Shown: in pieces, positions 1-7,822 of the stretch
How positions within the stretch are numbered: position 1 is the stretch's first letter
Layout: each line of letters starts with the position of its first letter
DNA from: Pontibacter kalidii
Lineage (GTDB): Bacteria > Bacteroidota > Bacteroidia > Cytophagales > Hymenobacteraceae
NCBI RefSeq assembly: GCF_026278245.1
Contig: NZ_CP111079.1
Location: forward strand, 746,501-810,500
Length of the DNA stretch: 64,000 bases
Direction: 5' to 3'
Position numbers and translations under genes: made by a program
Notes under the pieces: generated by a model
What the model saw: only the letters and a program-made list of their open reading frames with translations
Database searches by the model: none
Told to the model about the DNA's origin: nothing

Positions 1-914
1 TGTATAACGTCAGAGAGATAATCTGCCAGGAGTCCTCCAAAAGTTCGGTCCCATTCCTTATTTCCTTCTTCGTCTATTTTTACAATCCAGTAATCGTACC
101 CCATACCAAAGTCATCCTGACTTCCACGGCTTGGCTCGCTCTTTTCGCCAGAGATACCTGACTCAGAGGAACCTCCTAAAATAAAGCCTCCGTCATTGGT
201 CTGCTGAAGTTGGGCTAACAGGTCAGATTTATCTCCTCCGTAGGTGTGGTCCCATTCCTTATTGCCATCAGCATCAAGCTTTATTACCCAAAAGTCATTT
301 TCTCCTCTTGAAGGCTCACTTTTTTCACCGCTAACTCCCGAACTGGAAGTGCCGCCTAGCAAATAGCCCCCGTCTGAGGTCTGAATAATGTCTCTAAGCC
401 AGTCGGAGCTTTCACCGCCAAAGGTTTTCTCCCACTCTATGTTGCCTTGTGCATCAAGCTTTATAACCCAGTAATCAAATTCTCCACGTGAGTCTTCAGA
501 TTTTTCTCCACTGCTCTCCGAAAGTGAGGCACCCCCTAATATATATCCGCCATCGCTGGTTTGTTCCAAGGAACTAAACTCATCACGATCACTGCCCCCG
601 AAAGTTTTATCCCACTCCTTGGCGCCAGTAGAGTCGACTTTTACTATCCAGTAGTCTGTATCTCCCCGTAGAGTGTCGCTTTTGTCGGCGCTTTCCCCGG
701 AGAGGGATGTGCCTCCAAGAATGTAGCCCCCATCGGCGGTTGTATCCATATCGCTTAACAGATCCCAATTATCCCCTCCATACGTCCGATCCCACACTAC
801 TTCCTGCGCATAGACAGGTAAAGCAAGGGAAACCAACATGACAAGACAAAGAAGCCATCGGCTGCGGCGGTGCTGCCTGGTAGCGGCAACTGAACATATA
901 AAAGTTGTTTTCAT
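1..914 (-). CDS. Exported tandem-repeat protein (3' end outside window)
   Basis: The frame stays open from ATG at 914 to the window edge, so the C-terminus is missing. It starts MKTTFICSVAATRQHRR and then a hydrophobic stretch ending in PVYAQ, a good Sec signal peptide. The mature part is at least four tandem units of about 60 residues. Each contains WDxTFGG, then QTSDGGYILGGxS, then SGEKSExSRG and D(Y/F)WVIKLDxxGN. Such DGGYILGG repeat proteins in Bacteroidota are usually secreted, surface or adhesin-like, and often end in a type IX sorting domain, which would lie outside the window. The specific function is unknown. It is divergent from the sugar dehydrogenase gene. Confidence 0.85.
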   Translation of the reverse strand, partial: MKTTFICSVAATRQHRRSRWLLCLVMLVSLALPVYAQEVVWDRTYGGDNWDLLSDMDTTADGGYILGGTSLSGESADKSDTLRGDTDYWIVKVDSTGAKEWDKTFGGSDRDEFSSLEQTSDGGYILGGASLSESSGEKSEDSRGEFDYWVIKLDAQGNIEWEKTFGGESSDWLRDIIQTSDGGYLLGGTSSSGVSGEKSEPSRGENDFWVIKLDADGNKEWDHTYGGDKSDLLAQLQQTNDGGFILGGSSESGISGEKSEPSRGSQDDFGMGYDYWIVKIDEEGNKEWDRTFGGLLADYLSDVI

Positions 915-1409
915 AGTATAAGCTATAAGTGTGTAAAAAATAGGAAAGGCTTGTCGTGAAGTATGTTTGACTGCGAAAACAGTAGTGGTGGGCAGTAGCA
1001 AAGAGTGGGAGCGGCAGGTGTAGACGAACCCTGGAGATGCATCGCCTCCTGCCGGGTGTGTTGCGCAAGGCACAGGATATCTCTTCTGGGTGAAAGGGAT
1101 GGAACAGTCTGTACTGCAGGTAATTATTTATACCTAAGCAATATTTTATTGTTTTATATTAATAGTGGAAAGGTGTGTTTTTATAGTCTACTCTGTCTCC
1201 TCAGAAGAATGGACTCTATGGCTGGGCCTTTGTCTGCAGTTAAAGGAGACGGAGAAAGCGCAGACGAAAATGAGATGGCGGCTAAAGTAGGCGGATTGAT
1301 TCTTCATTGGAGGTGCAACCTTTCGTGTCAAAATCAATAAAAGAAGTTGCTTTTCAAACTTTAAAACTTTTCCTGAATGCCTTAAAAATATTTACTCAAA
1401 ACATACCTG
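915..1409. other. Intergenic region between divergent genes
   Basis: About 495 bases without a convincing gene. A plus-strand open frame at 1005-1340 has atypical Cys/Arg-rich composition and no recognisable domain, so it is not called. The right half (about 1125-1180) is strongly AT-rich and probably holds the promoters of the flanking divergent genes, although no clear TAnnTTTG element was identified. Confidence 0.5.
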
Positions 1410-2945
1410 TTGGCAACTGCGCTAACAGCTCCGACAGTGGCTATTTCCCAGGGCGCTCCACCCGCCGCCACTGAAACCGTGAAAATAGAAGTGACGGAAA
1501 GTATGCGACAGGAGCCTTTCAATGTCGACCGTTTTGCCAGTGTGCCTGCCAATTTCAAGTTAGAAGTATATACCCGACTGAGAGGGGCGCGTTTTATGGC
1601 GGTGGCGCCAAACGGGGACCTGCTCGTGTCGAAGCCAGATAACGGCTACGTTAAAATCTTCCGCCCAGAACCTAGTGGTGGCGCACCTAAAGAGCGGGAT
1701 TTTGCCACCGGGCTGCAGAAGCCGCACGACATAGTGTTTCACAAAATAGGTGACCAGCAGTACGTCTACATTGCCGAGAAGAACAGGATCATCCGCTACA
1801 AGTACAGCAACGGCGACCTGCAGGGGCAAAACCTGGAGGTTGTGGTGGACAACCTTCCGGACGAGAGCCTGGCAGAACTAAAGGGCAACTATGGGCACGT
1901 GCTCAAGAACATCGCCCTGGACAGCAATGATAAGCTGTACGTGTCTATTGCCTCCACCTGCAACGCCTGTATAGAGGACACCCAGAGTAACCCGAAGCGA
2001 GGGGCTATTTACGAGTACAACGCCGACGGCTCTAACGGCCGCCTTTTTGCCGAGGGCATCCGAAATGCGGAGGGGCTGGATTTTGTGCCCGGCACCAAAG
2101 ACCTGTGGGTAACCGTGAACAACCGCGATAATGTGGCGTACCCTTTCGAGGATGCCACCGGCAACTACGGCAAAGTGGTGCAGAGCTATGTGGATAACAA
2201 TCCGCCGGAAGCGTTTACGCTGGTGCGCGACGGCGGTAACTATGGCTGGCCCTACTGCAACACGGACCAACGCGAGGGAATGGACAACATGCCTTTCATC
2301 AAAGATGTGCAGCTAAACCCGAACGGCAGTGTAGACCGCATCAGCAAGGGCATACAGGCTCACTCAGCGCCGTTGGGCTTTTTGTTCACGCAGGATACAA
2401 AAATGCCTGAGCCTTACCGCAACGGGGCGCTGATCGCACTGCATGGCTCCTGGAACCGCTCCAAGGCTACCGGTTATAAGATCATCTATTTTCCGTGGCA
2501 GGGCGATAAGCCAGGCAAGCAGATCGACTTGGTGGGCGGCTTCTTAAACAGCGACTCTACAGAGGCCTATGCCCGCCCCGTAGACGTTACCGTGGACCAG
2601 GAGGGCAGCCTCTTTATTTCGGATGATGCCGCGCATGCCAGTTACAAGCTGACGTACACGGGGCCGCTGGCTTCTGCCGAAAAAGAGGAGCTGGAGCGGG
2701 CGGTACAAGTATATCCGGTGCCATCCCGCGGCAACCTGAAACTGAAAATAAACGGCCTGAAGCATCCGGAGGTACGGTTTATACTTACCAACGCGCAGTC
2801 GGCCAACGTGCTGGATGTAACCAGGCGTTTACACAGCGGGGAACACAACCTGCAATTAGACACCGATAAACTGGCAGCAGGTGTTTACTTTTTAAGTGTG
2901 ATTTCGGGGGATATAAGGGTTGTGCGGCGTGTGGTGTTGCTGTAA
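1410..2945 (+). CDS. Secreted PQQ-dependent sugar dehydrogenase family protein with T9SS sorting domain
   Basis: A six-bladed beta-propeller of the soluble glucose/sorbosone dehydrogenase type (COG2133). Recognisable parts are PHDIVFH, the YVSIASTCNAC strand, GIRNAEGLDF, NYGWPYC and IALHGSWNRS, which in the family surround the PQQ/calcium site. The last ~75 residues, from VQVYPVPSRGNLKLK to GVYFLSVISGDIRVVRR, form a type A T9SS C-terminal sorting domain, so the enzyme is likely exported and attached to the surface. The start is uncertain. The only start after the upstream in-frame stop is TTG at 1410. However, the codons from 1386 (KYLLKTYLLATALTAP) look like the front of the signal peptide, and an in-frame ATG at 1377 is followed by CCT and TAA. 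A non-standard start or a recent mutation is possible. Confidence 0.85.
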   Translation: MATALTAPTVAISQGAPPAATETVKIEVTESMRQEPFNVDRFASVPANFKLEVYTRLRGARFMAVAPNGDLLVSKPDNGYVKIFRPEPSGGAPKERDFATGLQKPHDIVFHKIGDQQYVYIAEKNRIIRYKYSNGDLQGQNLEVVVDNLPDESLAELKGNYGHVLKNIALDSNDKLYVSIASTCNACIEDTQSNPKRGAIYEYNADGSNGRLFAEGIRNAEGLDFVPGTKDLWVTVNNRDNVAYPFEDATGNYGKVVQSYVDNNPPEAFTLVRDGGNYGWPYCNTDQREGMDNMPFIKDVQLNPNGSVDRISKGIQAHSAPLGFLFTQDTKMPEPYRNGALIALHGSWNRSKATGYKIIYFPWQGDKPGKQIDLVGGFLNSDSTEAYARPVDVTVDQEGSLFISDDAAHASYKLTYTGPLASAEKEELERAVQVYPVPSRGNLKLKINGLKHPEVRFILTNAQSANVLDVTRRLHSGEHNLQLDTDKLAAGVYFLSVISGDIRVVRRVVLL

Positions 2946-2965
2946 AAAAGCTTTGTAAAGATAGG

Positions 2966-2998
2966 GCAGAGGTGCTGAAGAAGTACCTCTGCTTTTTT
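2966..2998 (+). terminator. Rho-independent terminator
   Basis: An 8-bp stem GCAGAGGT/ACCTCTGC with an 11-base loop is followed by six T residues, starting 21 bases after the sugar dehydrogenase stop codon. Confidence 0.85.
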
Positions 2999-3042
2999 AT
3001 GACGTGCAGGTGCCATATCATGCTTCTTCCGATTTGGCGGCT

Positions 3043-3050
3043 TACCTTTG
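3043..3050 (+). promoter_or_regulatory. Promoter -7 element TACCTTTG
   Basis: Exact match to the Bacteroidota sigma-A -7 consensus TAnnTTTG, about 40 bases before the AEC transporter ATG. No clear TTG -33 element is visible. The same octamer precedes five other genes in the window. Confidence 0.55.
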
Positions 3051-3090
3051 CGCGTTGCAGCATATTGCTGCACCTTCCAGAAGCTTTAAG

Positions 3091-4008
3091 ATGAGCAGTT
3101 TTATACTTTTGTTTGGATGTTTGGGGCTGGGCTTGCTGTTGCAGCGCGTAAAGGAGTTTCCGAAGAATTCCGCGCAGGTGCTCAACCAGTTCATCATCTA
3201 CATTTCGATGCCAGCCCTGGCGCTGTACTTTATACCTGAGGTAAAGCTGAACAGCACGGTGCTGCTGCCAGTGGCGCTGGCCTGGATCTGCTTTGGTGCT
3301 GCTGCCCTGTTCTTCTGGGGCCTGGGCAAAGCCTTTGGCTGGTCTCGCAAACTTGTCGGCTGCCTTATACTTACGGGTGGGCTAGGCAACACCTCCTTTG
3401 TCGGGCTGCCAGTGATAGAGGCGCTCTTTGGGCCAGACAGCCTGGAAACGGTGATTCTGATTGATCAGCCGGGGACGTTTGTGGTGCTTTCCACGGCGGG
3501 CATCGCGCTGGCGGCGAGTTTCTCCAGGGGTTCGGCCAGCGCCAGCGTTATCGCCCGCAAAATTCTTCTGTTTCCGCCGTTCATCGCTTTTCTGCTTGCA
3601 TTAGGGCTTAATGTGCTCAACCTGCACTTTCCCGCCGATCTCAAAGAGGTGTTTCAGCGGTTGGGCAGCACGGTGTCGCCGCTGGCGCTGGTGTCGGTGG
3701 GGCTGCAGTTGCGGCCCGAGTGGCGCAGCAAGCACTGGGGCTTCCTGGCGCTGGGGCTAACATTTCAACTTATACTTGCACCGGCCATTATACTTGGGCT
3801 ATATTACGGGGTGTTTGGCCTCCGGGGAGAGTTGCTGCAGATTTGCGTGCTGGAGGCAGCCATGGCCCCCATGATCACGGCCAGTATCATTGCGGCTTCC
3901 CATGGCCTGAAGCCACGGCTCGCCAGCATGATGGTGGGCTTTGGTATCCCCTTATCCTTTATCACGCTCGCCTTTTGGTACTGGGTTTTGAATTTCGTTA
4001 TTGGTTAA
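3091..4008 (+). CDS. AEC family transporter (auxin efflux carrier superfamily permease)
   Basis: A 305-residue integral membrane protein, about ten hydrophobic segments, of the AEC/BART family that exports organic anions and other small solutes. Family features include the early N(Q)FIIYISMPALAL segment, the GxxGNTSFVGLPV segment and a C-terminal half with AAMAPMITASIIAASHGL before the last two helices. The chosen start is ATG at 3091 (MSSFILLFGCLGLG), which begins directly with the first transmembrane helix. An upstream in-frame GTG at 3004 would add a non-hydrophobic leader and would lie upstream of the likely promoter. The substrate cannot be told from sequence. Confidence 0.88.
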   Translation: MSSFILLFGCLGLGLLLQRVKEFPKNSAQVLNQFIIYISMPALALYFIPEVKLNSTVLLPVALAWICFGAAALFFWGLGKAFGWSRKLVGCLILTGGLGNTSFVGLPVIEALFGPDSLETVILIDQPGTFVVLSTAGIALAASFSRGSASASVIARKILLFPPFIAFLLALGLNVLNLHFPADLKEVFQRLGSTVSPLALVSVGLQLRPEWRSKHWGFLALGLTFQLILAPAIILGLYYGVFGLRGELLQICVLEAAMAPMITASIIAASHGLKPRLASMMVGFGIPLSFITLAFWYWVLNFVIG

Positions 4009-4072
4009 TAGTTGTTAGTTATTGGAATTTGTAGGCAACAAAAACTAATAACCAGTAACTAATAACTAAAAA
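4006..4072. repeat. TTAGTTATTGG-type short-period tract between convergent stop codons
   Basis: The stretch between two convergent genes is built of variants of GTTAGTTATT and their complement AACTAATAAC. The two halves could pair into an imperfect hairpin around 4030, which might act as a two-way terminator. Similar tracts lie at the 3' ends of other genes in the window. Confidence 0.5.
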
Positions 4073-4702
4073 CTATTCCTCCTGGTACGTATCCAGCTTG
4101 ATCTTCTCGATGAGTAAATAGTTCTTAAACTGGTGGATGAGTTTGTCCATCTCCCGCTCTTTCTCCGTCAGGGCCTCTATTTCTTCGTCAGAGTCCTGCA
4201 GCACGGGGCGCAGGCGGAAGAGGCTATCCTGCAGTTGCGGGATGGCGGCCTCTGTGTGCTGGCGCAGGCTTGGCTCCATGTCTGCTTTTAAAGACTCCTC
4301 TAACTCCTTAATGTAAAGCTCCAGGAACTCCACCATGTGCCAGGGGTTGTTGGGGCGGTTCCAGGTAAAGGAGGTATTACAGCGGCGGCAGCGGTAGGTG
4401 TTCAACTTCCAGCCGTGCTCGTTGGTGGTTACGCCCTGCTGCTTCAGCATATCGGCTTTGCGGCACTTGGGGCACTGTGCATTGTCTTCGATCAGCTTCT
4501 CCAGGCGGGTGCGCTTATTCAGAATCGCCTCTCGGTTTTCGGCGTGCTGCAGCAATTGGCGCTCCAGGTTCTCACAGGCCTGTGTCAGTTGCTTTTGATC
4601 CTCGCTCAACTCTCCATCCACCGCCAACTGCTCCGCGCGCTTGCTGAAAAAGCGCGTGAGTTTAATCAACTCTCTCTCGTTTGCCTTCAGTGCTTTGTTC
4701 AT
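4073..4702 (-). CDS. Coiled-coil protein with central zinc ribbon (unknown function)
   Basis: A 209-residue soluble protein. Residues 1-75 and ~125-205 are highly charged, Leu/Glu/Lys-rich and likely helical coiled coils. Between them sit two CxxC knuckles, CPKC and CRRC, spaced ~23 residues apart in a Trp/Asn-rich segment (YRCRRCNTSFTWNRPNNPW), which is the pattern of a zinc ribbon. No signal peptide or membrane segment. The family is not one I can name. It stands alone, with its own promoter element immediately upstream of the ATG. A structural or nucleic-acid-binding role is possible but unproven. Confidence 0.75.
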   Translation of the reverse strand: MNKALKANERELIKLTRFFSKRAEQLAVDGELSEDQKQLTQACENLERQLLQHAENREAILNKRTRLEKLIEDNAQCPKCRKADMLKQQGVTTNEHGWKLNTYRCRRCNTSFTWNRPNNPWHMVEFLELYIKELEESLKADMEPSLRQHTEAAIPQLQDSLFRLRPVLQDSDEEIEALTEKEREMDKLIHQFKNYLLIEKIKLDTYQEE

Positions 4703-4707
4703 AGGTA

Positions 4708-4715
4708 CAAAGGTA
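4708..4715 (-). promoter_or_regulatory. Promoter -7 element TACCTTTG, close to the start codon
   Basis: TACCTTTG on the minus strand ends six bases before the ATG at 4702. With the usual ~7-base spacing, transcription would start at or next to the ATG, suggesting a leaderless or near-leaderless mRNA. Confidence 0.5.
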
Positions 4716-5083
4716 AGGGGAATAGTTAGAAGTTAGAAAATTGGGAAGTTAGAAAGTTAGAAGGTGGGGGCGTTAAAGGGTTGGAGGGATGAATTTGCGG
4801 GCTTTAATGCTATACTGCAGGTTTAGCCTTTTGCTACGCAGTGGATGTAGCTGCTTTGTTTTAGTAACACCAACAATGGCTGAAGCTATACTTTATACTT
4901 TGGCAATAGTTAAGAAAGTATAACCCTTCTGCTAATTTATAATTTTTGCTCACGCAGAAAGCCAGTTGCAAACTGGCGTCAAAGCCAGCCACCAGTTGCG
5001 CTACCGCTAAACTTGCGGCATACCTTTCTAACTCTCTAAATCCTAAACTCTATAACTCTCTAACTCCTAAACTCCCCAACTCT
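4716..5083. other. Intergenic region with short-period repeats
   Basis: About 370 bases without a gene. It contains a GTTAGAA tract at 4722-4763, several TATACTT/AAGTATA words near 4886-4920, and an AACTCTCTAACTCC tract at 5028-5090. The two tracts are complementary in sense, so they face each other as a loose inverted pair. Confidence 0.5.
4722..4763. repeat. GTTAGAA short-period tract
   Basis: Five imperfect copies of (A)GTTAGAA in about 40 bases. It is the complementary sense of the TCTAAC tracts at 5028-5090, 52041-52106 and 59671-59702. Confidence 0.6.
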
Positions 5084-5090
5084 CTAACTC
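5028..5090. repeat. TCTAACTC short-period tract abutting the hemJ stop codon
   Basis: Imperfect copies of TCTAACTC and CTAAACTC run through the stop codon of hemJ. The last Ser codon and TAG stop of hemJ are read from the tract (AGT TAG on the coding strand). Confidence 0.65.
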
Positions 5091-5614
5091 TTTTCCCTCG
5101 CCCTTTTATAAATGCGTATGGCCAGCATGAGTATGGCCGAGAAAAGGATAAGTCCGATAATGCCCCAGAGCATGCTAAGCGAGCTTTTGAGCACCACCAG
5201 GAAGACGATGCTGATGAGGAAGAGCGTGGCCACCTCGTTCCAGATGCGGAGTTGGGTGGAGGTATACTTGATGAGGCCCTGCTGCTGCTGCTTAAAAATG
5301 GCGTGACAGAGGAAGTGGTACACGTACAGGCCCACTACAAAGCTGAGTTTCCAGATCAGCCAGCCGGGTACGGAGCCATACAGGTACAGCATGGTGAGGC
5401 CGAAGATGAGCGTGAGGATGGCAGAGGGCCAGGTAATGCCATACCACAGGCGTTTCTGCATCAGGGCCAGCTGTTTCTGAAGTATCGATTTCTCCGGCTC
5501 GGGCTTTTCGGCGGCTTCGGCGTAGTAAATGAACAGGCGCACGATGTAGAATAAGCCAGCAAACCAGGTTACCACGAAAATGATGTGCAGTGCCTTTACA
5601 TAGAAATAGCTCAT
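5084..5614 (-). CDS. hemJ: Protoporphyrinogen IX oxidase HemJ (CopD-like)
   Basis: Converts protoporphyrinogen IX to protoporphyrin IX at the inner membrane, the penultimate step of haem synthesis. The protein is 176 residues and has about five hydrophobic helices. The N-terminal YVKALHIIFVVTWFAGLFYI carries the conserved His of the family, and a RLWYGITWPSAILT helix and WLIWKL follow. Length and layout fit HemJ/UPF0093. It lies upstream-adjacent, across a repeat-filled gap, of hemN on the same strand, which supports a haem role. TACCTTTG lies 21 bases before the ATG. Confidence 0.85.
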   Translation of the reverse strand: MSYFYVKALHIIFVVTWFAGLFYIVRLFIYYAEAAEKPEPEKSILQKQLALMQKRLWYGITWPSAILTLIFGLTMLYLYGSVPGWLIWKLSFVVGLYVYHFLCHAIFKQQQQGLIKYTSTQLRIWNEVATLFLISIVFLVVLKSSLSMLWGIIGLILFSAILMLAIRIYKRAREKS

Positions 5615-5634
5615 AGCAGCAGGTTGTGTTTCTG

Positions 5635-5642
5635 CAAAGGTA
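5635..5642 (-). promoter_or_regulatory. Promoter -7 element TACCTTTG of hemJ
   Basis: Exact TAnnTTTG match on the minus strand, 21 bases before the hemJ ATG. Confidence 0.6.
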
Positions 5643-5667
5643 AGCCGAAATGTTTAATTGCGGGAGG

Positions 5668-5840
5668 CGAAGTATGATTCCCGCCCCTGGAGGGCTAGGG
5701 GTAGGTTTCTACTTCGCGCGGACAGGTCGAGACCTGTCCGCGCGAAGGCAGCGGCTATGAAACTTTTACTTTTAAAGTGTTAATTACAGGCTCCCCTCCT
5801 TGGCTAAGGAGGGGTTAGGGGTGGTTGGGCCCGGTATTAT
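5668..5840. repeat. Composite block A-B-C (copy 1)
   Basis: Three parts in order: a GC-rich hairpin with ...GGGCTAGGGGTAGG; the palindrome GCGCGGACAGGTCGAGACCT continuing to CCGCGC (5717-5742); and after GCGGCTATGAAAC a CTCCCCTCC(N)GGAGGGGT hairpin followed by TAGGGGTGGTTGGGCCCGG. The same parts in the same order recur at 29508-29660, and in reverse orientation at 9873-10030. Confidence 0.75.
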
Positions 5841-6223
5841 AAAGCTCCCTCCCCTATTTTGCTACGGCTACGATTAGGACATAAGTTATTTTCTTCCCCA
5901 CTCATTCAGATCTACATGCTGAAAGTATGCTATTGCCAGAGTTTTAAATACAAGTTTATACTTTGCTGGCTGTAGAGCTGCGGCTATAAGCTGAAAGCCG
6001 GATTGCAAAACGTCACAGTAAGGGCTTCGGGATTACAAATCCCGAAGAGCAAATGGCTTTTATACTTGTGTCCGAATCGTAGCCTCGGAAGGGCAGGGGC
6101 AGGGGCAGGGGCGGTGAGATCATAGTACACGGTGTGCTTCCATACTTCAAAGCGAGTCTCCAGACTCGCTGCACACCAAGCGTCACCAGTCGGATACTGG
6201 CGCCAGGAAAGAAACCAGCAAAG
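5841..6223. other. Intergenic region with small hairpins and a G-rich run
   Basis: No gene is supported. It contains hairpins with the centre TTACAAA/CTCCAGA (CTTCGGGATTACAAATCCCG near 6025; GCGAGTCTCCAGACTCGC near 6152), a GGGGCA run, and a GCCAGTCGGATACTGGCGCC-like stem near 6187. It belongs to the same hairpin-rich spacer DNA seen at 51.9 kb. Confidence 0.5.
6091..6113 (+). other. Possible G-quadruplex: four G runs
   Basis: Four G runs (GGG, GGGG, GGGG, GGGG) separated by CA satisfy the G3+N1-7 pattern. They lie on the plus strand downstream of hemN. Confidence 0.45.
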
Positions 6224-6252
6224 AAAAAAGAGACGCCTGTTACGGCGCCTCT
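6224..6252 (-). terminator. Rho-independent terminator of hemN
   Basis: On the minus strand an AGAGGCGCC/GGCGTCTCT stem with a 6-base loop is followed by a T run, about 40 bases after the hemN stop. Confidence 0.8.
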
Positions 6253-6289
6253 TCATCCCAAAACCAATCAAATCACTAAAATCTATTCG

Positions 6290-7666
6290 TTACACCGACT
6301 TACTAAACACCGGCGTAGTAGGCTGTGCCTCCCAAAGCCTGGCGTCGAAGCACATGGCGATGTTGCGCAGGAACGGCCGACCTGCCTCCAGCACTTGTAT
6401 GTCGTGGTTGCTGTATTCCAGCAGGCCATCCTCCTCCAGCGGCTGCAGCCTAATCAGGGCGTCCACAAAGTAGGGCAGTTCCTCTTCGGTCCAGGAAGTA
6501 TACAGGCGGCACATCAGGTTCAGGATATGCTTGCGAATGATCAGGTCTTCCTCGGTCAACTCGTGCCCTTTCAGCAGTGGCAGCACACCTGATTCGATAG
6601 CCTCCTCGTAGGCCTCCACCTCCTTGATGTTCTGCATAAAGGCCGTGCCCGTGTCGGAGATGCTGGAACAGCCCAGGCCGATGAGCAGCTCCGTGGGGCG
6701 CGGCGTGTAGCCCATAAAGTTGCGGTGCAGCGTACCGTTTTGCGCGGCAATGTATAGTTCATCCTCCGGCAGGGCGAAGTGGTCCAGGCCGATCTCCACG
6801 TAGCCGGCTTCCTCCAGCATGTTTCTGCCTAGTTCGTACAGCCCGCGCTTTTCGGATGGCTCCGGAAGGTCCTTATCAGAGTAGCGGCGCTGCGATTTGC
6901 TCTTCCAGGGCACGTGGGCGTAGCTGTAGAAGGCGATGCGCTCGGGGCGCAGCTCTTTTACGCGCTCAATGGTATGGCGCACGCAGTCCGCGTTCTGGAA
7001 CGGTAGGCCGTATATAATATCCGCGTTGATGGAAGTGTAACCGATCTCGCGGGCAATGTCAAAAGTCTCCTTGGTGCGCTCAAAGGTCTGCATGCGGTTG
7101 ATCACGAACTGCACGCGCGGGTTAAAGTCCTGGATGCCGACGCTCAGCCTTCTGAAGCCCAGGTCATAGAGTACCTGCAACTGCTCGGCGTTGGTGGCGT
7201 TCGGGTGTACCTCAATGCTAAAGGCCGCATCAGGCGTAACCTCCACTTTCTCCAGCAGGGCTTCCAGCAGCTTTTTCAGGTTTTGTGCGCTAAAAAAGGT
7301 TGGTGTGCCGCCTCCCAGGTGCATCTCCGTCAGGCGCGGCTTCTCATCGAACTCGGCCAGGTACATCTCCCACTCCTCCACCATGGCTTGCAGGTAGGGC
7401 TCCTCCACCGCGTGGTTTTTGGTGATGCGCTTGTTGCAGCCGCAGTAGGTGCACAGGTTCTCGCAGAAGGGCAGGTGCAGGTATAAACTGATACCCTCCG
7501 AGCTGTTTGTCTTCTGAAAAGCCTGCTTTACGTGCTGCATCCACTGTGCCTGCGTCAGCGGCTTCTCGTCCCAGTAGGGCACGGTTGGGTAGCTGGTATA
7601 ACGCGGCGATGGCACATCATACTTGGCCAGCAGTTCGGCGGGGGTGGTTTTCAGTACGTCTTGCAT
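6290..7666 (-). CDS. hemN: Oxygen-independent coproporphyrinogen III oxidase HemN
   Basis: Radical-SAM enzyme that decarboxylates coproporphyrinogen III to protoporphyrinogen IX without oxygen, in the cytoplasm. It is 458 residues, the usual HemN length. The 4Fe-4S/SAM motif is C68-E-N-L-C72-T-Y-C75 with the additional C77 typical of HemN, preceded by SLYLHLPF. The GGGTP motif is at 118-122, followed by the SIEVHP and RLSVGIQDF strands. The N-terminal YDVPSPRYTSYPTVPYW is diagnostic of HemN rather than HemW. AGGAG lies just before the ATG at 7666. It sits in a haem pair with hemJ. Confidence 0.95.
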   Translation of the reverse strand: MQDVLKTTPAELLAKYDVPSPRYTSYPTVPYWDEKPLTQAQWMQHVKQAFQKTNSSEGISLYLHLPFCENLCTYCGCNKRITKNHAVEEPYLQAMVEEWEMYLAEFDEKPRLTEMHLGGGTPTFFSAQNLKKLLEALLEKVEVTPDAAFSIEVHPNATNAEQLQVLYDLGFRRLSVGIQDFNPRVQFVINRMQTFERTKETFDIAREIGYTSINADIIYGLPFQNADCVRHTIERVKELRPERIAFYSYAHVPWKSKSQRRYSDKDLPEPSEKRGLYELGRNMLEEAGYVEIGLDHFALPEDELYIAAQNGTLHRNFMGYTPRPTELLIGLGCSSISDTGTAFMQNIKEVEAYEEAIESGVLPLLKGHELTEEDLIIRKHILNLMCRLYTSWTEEELPYFVDALIRLQPLEEDGLLEYSNHDIQVLEAGRPFLRNIAMCFDARLWEAQPTTPVFSKSV

Positions 7667-7822
7667 TCTTTTTTCTCCTCTTCTACTTTGATCTATGCAA
7701 ATGTCAGCAGAAGGGGCGTTTCAGGAAATGATATTTATCACCTTAAAGTATAACAGGCTGTGTTTCTTTGCAAAAAGTGCTTAAATTCACAGGATCTGCT
7801 ACTTTTTGCATACTTTATACTG

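Noticed and set aside
1005..1340. 111-codon plus-strand frame in the first divergent spacer
   Set aside because: Cys/Arg-rich, no recognisable domain, and the second half crosses AT-rich promoter-like DNA.
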